25,783 bases of DNA. It comes from JANRIC01 sp033765345 (GTDB lineage: Bacteria > Bacteroidota > Bacteroidia > Cytophagales > Microscillaceae). Under the pieces are notes generated by a model, which did not search any database, was not told the DNA's origin, and saw nothing but the letters and a program-made list of their open reading frames with translations. The position numbers were made by a program, and so were the translations under genes. Numbering within the stretch: position 1 is the first letter of the stretch; each line of letters starts with the position of its first letter. The stretch is taken from assembly GCA_033765345.1 (NCBI GenBank), contig JANRIC010000028.1, positions 1-25,783 of the forward strand. Reading direction: 5' to 3'. This document shows, piece by piece, positions 1-8,800 of the stretch.

Positions 1-189
1 TACACGGAAATGCCTGCTCAATACACGGAAATGCCTGCTCAATACACGGAAATGCCTGCTCAATACACGGAAATGCCTGCTCAATACACGGAAATGCCTG
101 CTCAATACACGGAAATGCCTGCTCAATACACGGAAACGCCTGCTCAATACACGGAAACGCCTGCTCAATACACGGAAACGCCTGCTCTG
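1..189. repeat. 21-bp tandem repeat array, 9 visible units
   Basis: Nine head-to-tail copies of a 21-bp unit (tacacggaaaygcctgctcaa, where y is t or c) occupy the left edge of the window. The first six units carry T and the last three carry C at the one variable position; otherwise they are identical until the last unit diverges in its final two bases. The array begins flush with base 1, so it probably extends outside the window. It ends about 20 bp beyond the stop codon of the DUF1295 gene on the minus strand. The unit length is a multiple of three, so five of six frames stay open, which creates a spurious repetitive peptide ORF. There are no spacers, so this is not a CRISPR array. The role is unknown; slippage-driven expansion or an iteron-like binding array are both possible. 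Confidence 0.97.
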
Positions 190-208
190 AGCGAAGCCAT
201 AAGGCAAA

Positions 209-1111
209 TTATCGTTTCGGAAACCAGGGAATCAGCGTAGAAACACGTCTCATTTTTTCCTGATAGTTATTTCTGCGCTCAAGCATACGCTTATCGATCA
301 TTGGCAAGCTGATAAAAACAAACATCAACGTAATGGCCAAAGCTCCTGCACCCATCCACCAGTTATCCAGACTCTGAGCCAGGGCAAAGAAGAAAAGCCC
401 CCACCAGAACATAATCTCACCGAAGTAATTCGGATGGCGCGAATAAGCCCAAAGCCCTTTATCCAGATATTTTCCTTTTTCGGTATTGCTCAGGCGGAAC
501 TTACGGAGTTGATTATCGGCTGTTCCCTCAATAAAAATGGCAGTTGCTGTGACCAAAGCCGCCAGCGCATCCAAAATCCCAAAGGGAGTTGTATTCAGAG
601 CCAAAGACGACCAAAGCGGAATACAGCCCAAAAATACCATCACGGTCGGAAACATGTGTATGCCCGAAAAACTCACCAACCAGTATGCCTTTCCAGTCTG
701 ACGAGCCAGATCAACGTAGCGCCAGTCTTCATGATGAAGCCCCGTCCACCCACGCCACCAATTGAAGGTCAGGCGAAGCCCCCAGGCAGTAACCAGCAGA
801 AAAACAACAATCTGACGCACTAGATCAGCTTCAGATACTGCCAAGTAAATAAATGCTCCGGCAATAAAAATAGGAATGACGCTCCAATAAGGATCGTAAA
901 AGCTTGAATTTTTAAAAATATAACTGAAAATAAAAATAACAACAGTCGCAGCAATATCTGCCATAGCCAGCATAACAATGATGTGGCTTTCACGATAGAA
1001 ATAACCTACTCCAAAGCCTAGGGCAAGTGCCAGGATGTAAGACAATGTAACCCAAAAATAAGCCAAGCTTAGGTTTGAAGTGGGGTTTTGTAGCACCTGA
1101 TTTGTATTCAT
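209..1111 (-). CDS. DUF1295 family integral membrane protein (steroid 5-alpha-reductase-like)
   Basis: A 300-residue polytopic membrane protein of the DUF1295 family (PF06966), related to steroid 5-alpha-reductase and isoprenylcysteine methyltransferase-type membrane enzymes. Hydrophobic segments run through most of the length. The family hallmark near the C-terminus is clear: YSRHPNYFGEIMFWWG (about residues 229-244), where the RHPNYFGE motif is the likely cofactor/substrate-binding site in this fold. A second typical stretch, NWWRGWTGLHHEDWRY, lies near the middle. Length is normal and the ATG start is unambiguous. The substrate is unknown; NAD(P)H-dependent reduction of a lipid or sterol-like compound is only inferred from the superfamily. 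It appears monocistronic, with its own promoter upstream and a tandem repeat array directly downstream. Confidence 0.88.
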   Translation of the reverse strand: MNTNQVLQNPTSNLSLAYFWVTLSYILALALGFGVGYFYRESHIIVMLAMADIAATVVIFIFSYIFKNSSFYDPYWSVIPIFIAGAFIYLAVSEADLVRQIVVFLLVTAWGLRLTFNWWRGWTGLHHEDWRYVDLARQTGKAYWLVSFSGIHMFPTVMVFLGCIPLWSSLALNTTPFGILDALAALVTATAIFIEGTADNQLRKFRLSNTEKGKYLDKGLWAYSRHPNYFGEIMFWWGLFFFALAQSLDNWWMGAGALAITLMFVFISLPMIDKRMLERRNNYQEKMRRVSTLIPWFPKR

Positions 1112-1138
1112 AAATTAGAAAAAGCGTTTTATGGAATA

Positions 1139-1168
1139 CAAATTTAAGGGCAAAATTAGAATATCAAA
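1139..1168 (-). promoter_or_regulatory. Candidate Bacteroidota promoter for the DUF1295 gene
   Basis: Read on the minus strand, a TAAATTTG element (plus-strand 1139-1146) matches the -7 consensus TAnnTTTG. It lies 18 bp downstream of a TTTG (plus-strand 1165-1168) that fits the -33 element. Predicted initiation is about 20 bp upstream of the ATG at 1111. A second TAATTTTG overlaps at 1151-1158, so the exact element is uncertain. Confidence 0.5.
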
Positions 1169-1191
1169 ATTTTTAGGTATTAGGTAAGGAC

Positions 1192-1221
1192 TCCCAACAC
1201 GGAGACGGTGTTGGGATTTTT
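1192..1221. terminator. Terminator-like hairpin after the PorP/OmpA gene
   Basis: A perfect 9-bp inverted repeat (tcccaacac 1192-1200, gtgttggga 1208-1216) with a 7-nt loop. It sits about 30 bp past the stop of the minus-strand PorP/SprF-OmpA gene and upstream of the DUF1295 promoter, where the surface-protein operon should end. The T-run (1217-1221) is on the plus-strand side, so for the minus-strand transcript it is a hairpin preceded by A's rather than a classical intrinsic terminator. Confidence 0.55.
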
Positions 1222-1246
1222 CAACTTACTGCTTCTGAAACGCACT

Positions 1247-2848
1247 TTATTTGCTTTCGTCTCCTCGGGCAAGGACTCTGAATTCAACCCGGCGGTTTTT
1301 GATGCGTCCGTATTCTGTTTTATTGGATAAAATCGGTCGTGCCGAGCCGAAAACACCGATTTCGAGGCGGTCGGACTCGATGCCTTTATTGAGTAGGTAT
1401 TTTTTGACGGAGTTAGCCCTTCGTTCGGAAAGTTCCATATTGCTTTCTTCGGTCACTCCAATATTACAGGTATGTCCTTCCAAAGTAATTTTGACCCCTT
1501 TGTACTTGATCATAAACTTGGCTATGTCATCCAAAAGTGCGGAAGTGGCTTTGTTGATATCGTCGCTGAGGTAATAGAAAAAAGCCTTTCGCTCAAAGAT
1601 TTTTAATTCCTCATCAGTAGGAATCAGGAAGGCCGCCATCTCGGCAGGGATAAATTTCACATCAATCGTATCTGTGTCAATTACTTTATTGCCTTCCAAT
1701 GTGGCTACAATGGTATATAAGCTATCTCCTTGTTCGCCTTTGACTTCTACTACGGTGGTATCCTTGATGGGAGGTACAAGAGGATTGCGAGAATTAAAGC
1801 ATTTTTTCCCGAATTTGATTCCCAGAGAGACTTCCCAGGAAGCACTGCCCAGGTTATTTATAGGCGCAGAAGCTCCTAGATCATAACTAAACCCTAAAAA
1901 GTATTTAGGTTGGTCTACCTCCAGAGAAATAGCGACTGAGCTGTTGGAATCGTACCAAGCACCCACGCCTACTTTCCCTTGACCCACAAACCCTTGTTCA
2001 GCTCCTTGAATATTGTAATAAAAAAGCGAACCCAAACGAAATTCATTCGAGGTAGTCACCCGTACCCAGCGTATATTGGGTTGAAAGGTAAAATTAGCAC
2101 CTGCATCGAAGCTCATTCCTCCAGCATAAACCATTTGAAGCGGAAGTGGATTTTTCTCAGAAAAGAAGGCGGTATTGGGTTGATTGACATTTTGCAAGGT
2201 CACTCCAAAATAAGCTTTTTGATTTCCGCAAGCGTCAGCCATATAAAACAAAGCACCAGCATTCACCAAAGGAAATGCTTTGGAAGCATTGAAAATATCA
2301 TTGTCGATAAATTGCTCTCCAAGCCCCAGATTCGGGTCAAAGTCCGAACCATCCCATTGTGCCCCTGATGCCAGTGCGTCCTGATTGACTCTTCTTTGAA
2401 AAAATGCAGCCTGTGCGCCAAAACTAATAAATTTATTGTATTTTACGTCCCCACTTTTAGAAACAGGGTTTAGATTCAGGTTAATGGCTCCTGTAACAAC
2501 ACCTCCGGTACTGGTTAAGATTCCTCCAGCTCCAGTCTTATCCTGTAAAAAAGAAAGCCCAAAAGCAGCCTTCCTTTTGACACCGCCCTTGATCCAGGGA
2601 TAAATAAAAGATACCATCGGGGTCTCAAAAGAAGTTCCTGCGCCAATAGACTGGTTTCGGTAGTTCATAATGACCTGCATCTGATTGCCCGTGGCAATCA
2701 TAGCCGGATTGGTCTGCACTGGAGCAAGATGGTATTGAGAGTAACTTACATTTTGTGCGTTTAAGTCTAAAAGAGGCATCGATATCAACATCCACACACA
2801 AACCAATTCTAGTATCCTGTTTTTCATGGAACAATAATTTCTTTTCAT
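1247..2848 (-). CDS. PorP/SprF family outer-membrane protein fused to C-terminal OmpA domain
   Basis: A 533-residue protein with an N-terminal signal peptide ending near LLDLNAQ. The following region is typical of the PorP/SprF family (PF11751): NVSYSQYHLAPVQTNPA right after the signal peptide, then glycine- and aromatic-rich beta-strands, about residues 35-350. A linker leads to an OmpA/MotB-like peptidoglycan-binding domain at about 410-530, with the motif TLEGHTCNIGVTEESN followed by LSERRANSVKKYLLNKGI and NRRVEF. PorP/SprF proteins are outer-membrane T9SS partners; SprF of Flavobacterium johnsoniae is needed for secretion of the adhesin SprB. The gene lies 39 bp downstream of the giant type B CTD protein gene, consistent with a dedicated SprB-SprF-like pair. 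The OmpA fusion makes it longer than stand-alone PorP/SprF (roughly 300-350 residues). A second in-frame ATG at 2827 gives a more compact 25-residue signal peptide and is an alternative start. Confidence 0.9.
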   Translation of the reverse strand: MKRNYCSMKNRILELVCVWMLISMPLLDLNAQNVSYSQYHLAPVQTNPAMIATGNQMQVIMNYRNQSIGAGTSFETPMVSFIYPWIKGGVKRKAAFGLSFLQDKTGAGGILTSTGGVVTGAINLNLNPVSKSGDVKYNKFISFGAQAAFFQRRVNQDALASGAQWDGSDFDPNLGLGEQFIDNDIFNASKAFPLVNAGALFYMADACGNQKAYFGVTLQNVNQPNTAFFSEKNPLPLQMVYAGGMSFDAGANFTFQPNIRWVRVTTSNEFRLGSLFYYNIQGAEQGFVGQGKVGVGAWYDSNSSVAISLEVDQPKYFLGFSYDLGASAPINNLGSASWEVSLGIKFGKKCFNSRNPLVPPIKDTTVVEVKGEQGDSLYTIVATLEGNKVIDTDTIDVKFIPAEMAAFLIPTDEELKIFERKAFFYYLSDDINKATSALLDDIAKFMIKYKGVKITLEGHTCNIGVTEESNMELSERRANSVKKYLLNKGIESDRLEIGVFGSARPILSNKTEYGRIKNRRVEFRVLARGDESK

Positions 2849-2887
2849 AGATAAATACTCAAGTTGAAATCCAAATAATTTGTGTCT

Positions 2888-5800
2888 TTATCGCATTAAA
2901 ATCACACTTCCTGTTTTTTTGAAGGGTTGATCATTGATAAAAAACCCATTTAAAGACCAGACATAGTTTCCGTTTTGTTGCAATTTGTTGTTATAAGTAC
3001 CATCCCAACCGATGGTATCATCAAAATTAGCACCCTCGATCCACTGGTTAGACTCGAATAAGAGCTGCCCCAAGCGATCAAATATTCTTAATTGTATAGA
3101 TTTTATTCCTGTTCCATAGACTTGTAACCTGTCATTTCGGCTATCTCCATTGGGAGAAAATACATTAGGAACAAATATTTTGAGGGGTACTACATCGACC
3201 CTTACCGAAAGCGTGGTATCGCAGCCTTTGTCATTGGTGATCAATACGCTGTAAGTAGCACTGACTGGTGGTGTGATGGTGAGCAATGAATCAGTACCTA
3301 ATACATTGTTTAGGCTGTCTCTCCATTCAAAAGTCATCGCATCCAAAGCATTGGCTCTTAGTGTGATGCTTTCGCCTTCGGCAATCAATGTATCCGAAGT
3401 GATCGTTTGACCAGAGATATATTTTGGAGCACTGATGATGGTAAATGTGCCGGAACCTGTACAGCCTCCATCATCTACTACATCAATGACATAGGTTCCT
3501 ATCCCGAGTGCGGTCAGTCTCAGGGTATCACTCCCGAAAGGCAAAGAGCCGGAGGAATAGGGTGCACCGTCTTTACTTACATTATAAGTATAAGGTGAAT
3601 TTCCCTGGACAATTTCCACTTCTAAAACACCACTGGTATCATTGTTACAGGTTTCTACATTAATAAGGAGTAGTTCATTGATTTGTAAGCTTACACTCGG
3701 ATCAACAGTGACCTGAATGGGAGCGCGTGGCCCTTCACAGCCGGCTGCGTTGAGCCCAGATACATAGAAAGTATAAGGGCTGCCTGCGATATTGAGCGTA
3801 TTCGTGGTGTAGGGTGTGCCGGTGCCAGTAGTAGCAAGCGGAGTGCCTCCTGTAGCTACATCATACCAATTGAACTGGCTGGCAGTGGGTTCAGTAGCAT
3901 ATAGATTTGCTGTGCCGTCGGCACAAAGATTACGATCTTCGGTAGTAGGAACGCCTGGACTAGTCAAGATATTAACATTGATTGGTGCAGCATCTTGGGT
4001 ACATCCAGTGGCTGTTATGGTTTGGTTTAAGGTAATCATACCTTGCCCCTGAGTAAGCCATTCTACTGTAATCTGGGCTGTGCCACCGCCTGAGATAATA
4101 TTTCCTCCGCTTACTGTCCAGCTATAGGTATTTGCTGGGTCATTGCTAGTACCGTATTGATGTGTTGAGAATTGGCATACATCGCCCAGTCCGGTAGCAG
4201 AATTAATTACAGGGTTGGGTAAAGGGTTAACTACGACAAAACCCATATCTCCGGGTCCGCTTGGAAGCGGTGTCGAGGCAGTACAGGTGCTTCCTTGTAC
4301 TTGGATATCTACCAATACATATTCTACGCCACTGGGGGTACTATTCCAGGCGATTTGTACTTGTTGCGTGTTTTGGCCGGAGAGTATCGAACCCCCCTGT
4401 ACCGTCCAGGTATATAAATAAGTAAACCCCGCAGGAGCACCTGAGGCCTGATAAGTAGCCGTATCCCCGGCGCAGAGGGTAGTCGGACCAGTAATATCCG
4501 TATTGGGTTGATTAATAATGGTAATATCTAAGGTATCAGCATGGATACAACCAGAAGCTGTAATGGTTTCCTGAATACGAAGCTGCCCAACTCCTGTTCC
4601 TGTCCAGTTGACAGTTACTGTATCAGAGGTACTACTTCCCACGATGGTTCCATTGTCGGCAGCCCAGAGATAAGTTCTTCCCGTATTTGCTGGAATGCGG
4701 TATCCTACGATAGTTCCGGTACAGACCGTGTCACTTCCAGCGATCAAAGTTTGTGGAATGGGATTTACGATGACATTTAGTGTGTCTTCGCGGAAACATC
4801 CTGTGGCCAGGATTGTCTCGCGTATAATAATCTGACCACTGGTATTCCAGATAATACCTATATTGTCTGCGGTATTGCTTCCTACAATGGTTCCGTTGGT
4901 GACTGTCCAAAGGTATGCATTTCCAGTGTTGGTAACTTGGTAGTTTTCTGTTTGAGATTGGCATACTGTAGAATTCCCTGAAATGACCGGATTAGGAGTA
5001 GGATTGATGGTCACCTGGAGCGTATCACGATTCAAGCAACCAGTTGCAGCAACAGTTTCTGTAATGACAAGCTGACCAGGGTCTGGCCCTGTCCATTGTA
5101 CCGTTACGTTATCCAGGGTATTATTTCCTATGATTGTACCATTGCTTACAGACCAATTATAGGTATTGCCAGTATTGATAATACTATATGTATGAGTGGC
5201 ATTCAAACAAACCGTCGCATTACCAGTGATTACAGGTACGGGTTGTGGCTGAATGAAGATTGCGAGTGCATTATCCAGGAAGCAACCTGTAGCAGTGATG
5301 GTTTCACGAACAAGTACTTGTCCCACTCCGCTGTTATTCCATTGTACGGTCAGGGCTGCTGTGCCTTGCCCGGATATGATAAGTCCATTGGCCACTGTCC
5401 AGTTGTAGGTATGCCCAGCTACCGGAAGTACATTATAGATACTTGTTTGCCCTTGGCATAGCGTGTCGTTACCCGTGATTACAGGCGTTGGAAAAGGGTT
5501 CACTACTATGTTAAGGGTATCACGTTGGATACATCCCAAGGCAGTGGAGGTTTCTTCAATGATCACTTGCCCCGTTCCGGCAGATGTCCACTGGATGGTC
5601 GCATTATTTGTATTGCCTCCAGAGGTCAGTGTACCTCCTGTCACTATCCAGTTGAAAGTATTGCTGCTTGGTGCTACTGTATAATTTTCAATATCCTGAA
5701 TACAGACTGAATCTTGCCCAGCAATCACAGGAGCAGGGAGTGGATTAATGGTAATATTAAAAGTGTTTTCTGCAAAACACCCTGTGGCTACTACGGTCTC

Positions 5801-8800
5801 ACGTAGCCTTAATTGTCCGGATGACACGCCATTCCAGGTGACCGTTACGCTGTCACGATCAGCATTTCCGACGATTAAGCCATTGGTCGCTGTCCAGTTA
5901 AAAGTATTTCCTGTGGCATTGGTGCGGTAGGTATAGGTATTTCCAAAACACACATTATTATTTCCAGTGATGGCAGGGGTGGGTAAGGCATTGATAATTA
6001 CGTCGAGCGTATCGTCATCAAAGCAAGCTGTGGCGGCAATTGTTTCGCGCACACGCACTTGTCCAGCAGCGGAGCCGTTCCAGATGACCACTACCGAATC
6101 AAGGGTGTTACTTCCCTGAATGAACCCATTGGTTACACTCCAGCTATAGTTGTTGCCTGTATTGGTCACTCTATACACCAAAGTATCGGAATTACATAGT
6201 GTAGCGGTTCCGCTAATGACTGGGTTAGGCTCAGGGTTGATGGTGATATTTAAAGTATCCGAATTGATACAACCTGAAGACGGAATGGTCTCTTGGATAA
6301 TCAAACTACCGGAACCAGCAGCACCCCAGGTGACCGTTACAGTATTCTGATTGTTCGGTCCTACAATAGTTCCGTTATTTACCGACCAGAGGAAGGTATT
6401 ACCTGTATTAGGCACAGCATAAGGGGCGGGGGTATCTCCTGTGCAAACTGATAAAGCTCCTGTGGCTACCGGAGCGGGTTTTGCATTAATATTTACGCTC
6501 AAAGTATCTTCATAGAAGCAACCTGTGGCTGCGATGGTTTCTCTAAGGATCAATTGACCTGTTCCGGCGGCTGTCCAGATTACCCTTACATTATCCAGGG
6601 TATTGCTGCCAACGATAGTGCCTCCCAGAGCAGTCCAGTTAAAATTATTGCCAGTATTATTTACGCTATATAATGTAGTATCCGAGGCGCAGGCTGTTCC
6701 ACTGCCGATGATAGCAGGGGATGGAATAGGTCGGATACTTAGATTCTCGAGGGCTGAAATTCCGGCACAGCCATTGATCGTTTCCGAAACCTGAATGGTA
6801 CCTCCGCCTACAGTATGCCATCTTACCTGCACTGAATTTGAGGTAGAGCCACCCACAAAAGAGCCGTTGCCATTGATTGCCCAGGAATAGGTAGCTCCCG
6901 AACGAATCGGGGTATTGTATGTGATCACATCCCCTACGCAGACAGGTGCTACGGTATTTACGGTAGGGGTAGGTAGAGGAATGACAATGGCTTTATGACT
7001 CACCCTGGGTGTTTCGCAAGTTCCTTTTAAAATAGATACCAAGTAATCGGTGGTATCTGCAATACTCACCACTAAAGTATCATTTGTACCCAGTAATGTA
7101 GTGCCAGAGGCATCATACCAGCGATATTCTCCATCTAAGGCACCGCTTGCTACCAGGGTTACGTTCACGGTAGGCGCTGTCAAACATACCGGAGCACTGT
7201 TAATGACAGGCAAGTCGGGGGCTGCTATTTCAACGCTTACTGTTTCGGAGGGTAATTGACCGCAGGTGCCGATATTGACAATAGCTCTATAAGTATAGGT
7301 TTGTGGAGAAAGCGGAAAGCCTGTATCATTTAATGTGGCTGTATTTCCCGGAAAAGTAGTGGTATCTCCTGCTTGAGAAATTCTTTCCCAGCGAATAATC
7401 CGGCTGACATCTGGAGCACCATTATAATCACTAAGTGTAAGGGTCACTGTGGGGTTGCTGTAAGCACAATAAGTACCTCCTCCGGTGATTACTCCTGCGG
7501 GGTTATTGACTATGGTACGGCGAATCATAGAGTTTCTTCTGTCAATCACATAGACTTGTCCGCTCAGATCACTCACAACACCGTTGGGGAAGGCAAACTC
7601 TGCATTCCCTGCCGGGCCTTCAAAATAAGAACCATCAACATCAATATAACTTCCTGCATAAGTTTCTACTATGCCTCCCTCCATGGCTTTGATCTTGTGA
7701 TTACCCCGATCGGCCACGTAGATTCGCCCAGAGGGCGCGATATGGACATCTAAGGGATAAAAAAATCTGGCTGTATTTAAAGCGCCTTCTACATCTTGGC
7801 GAGATTTAGGACCGATGGGTGAGCTTCCGTCACTTGGTAGCCCCCCTGCAAAGGTTGTAGTAGCTCCGGAGGGTTGTATTACTCGAATGCGATGATTAAA
7901 CTGATCAGCTACATAGACGTTTCCTGCATCGTCTACATCAATGCCACTGGGGTAATAGAATCTCACTTGGCTGGGCGTGTTGCTGTCTACCAATCCGAAA
8001 GAAGGAAAGGGTTGATTGGGCTGCCCTGCCAGGGTAGTTACGTTGCCTGCGGGGGTAATTTTACGAACCTTGTGATTGTTACGATCGGCTACATAGATAT
8101 TGCCGTTGTTGTCAACAGCCAGATCATTAGGAGATTGAAAAAGAGCTTTCCGGGCATCAGTAGAGTCTTGATCTCCTCCACCTATTTCTCCGGCTATGGT
8201 AGTTACAGTTGCGGTAGTGGGGTCAATCCTCCGAATGAGGTTATTGCCTTTATCAGCTACGTAAATGATTCCAAAGTCATCCGTATCAATCCCTGTTGGT
8301 CTTGTAAATCTTGCTGCATTACCGACACCGTCATTACTTCCAGATATCCCGTTGACATCTCCGGCGAGTGTAGTTACTGCATTATTAGTGAGGTCTAATT
8401 GACGAATGCAGTGATTTTGTTCGTCAGCTACATAGATTTTGGTGCCGTCAGGAGAAAAGGTCAGGTTATTAGAGCCGTCATTCAGGGGAGATCCTTGGGG
8501 GGTATTTAATGCTCCAAAATCGAAGGTTGAGTTTAATAAATCGGCATTTGTTCTACCCGTTACGCCTTGCCGGCCTGCTACGGGTTCTACCAACAAATCA
8601 GCCGTGACTGTGGCTTGAATGGTAATACTGACTGTAGATACCGTGCTACAGCTTCCATCGTCATAATCGTAGGTAATTACATAAGAGCCTTCCACACTGG
8701 CAGAAGGATTAATGACTCCTGTGGCAGGGTCTATGACCAAATTTGCTGGGTTGGAAGATGTAAAACAATTGTTATCCAGATTAGGGCAAATATCAAAAGA

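Noticed and set aside
1..189. CRISPR array
   Set aside because: The units are contiguous, with no spacers between them, and no cas gene is nearby.
10..240. 76-codon ORF encoding a MPAQYTE heptapeptide repeat
   Set aside because: It is produced by the 21-bp tandem array, whose period is a multiple of three, so most frames stay open. It runs antisense into the 3' end of the DUF1295 gene and has no promoter or signal visible in the window.
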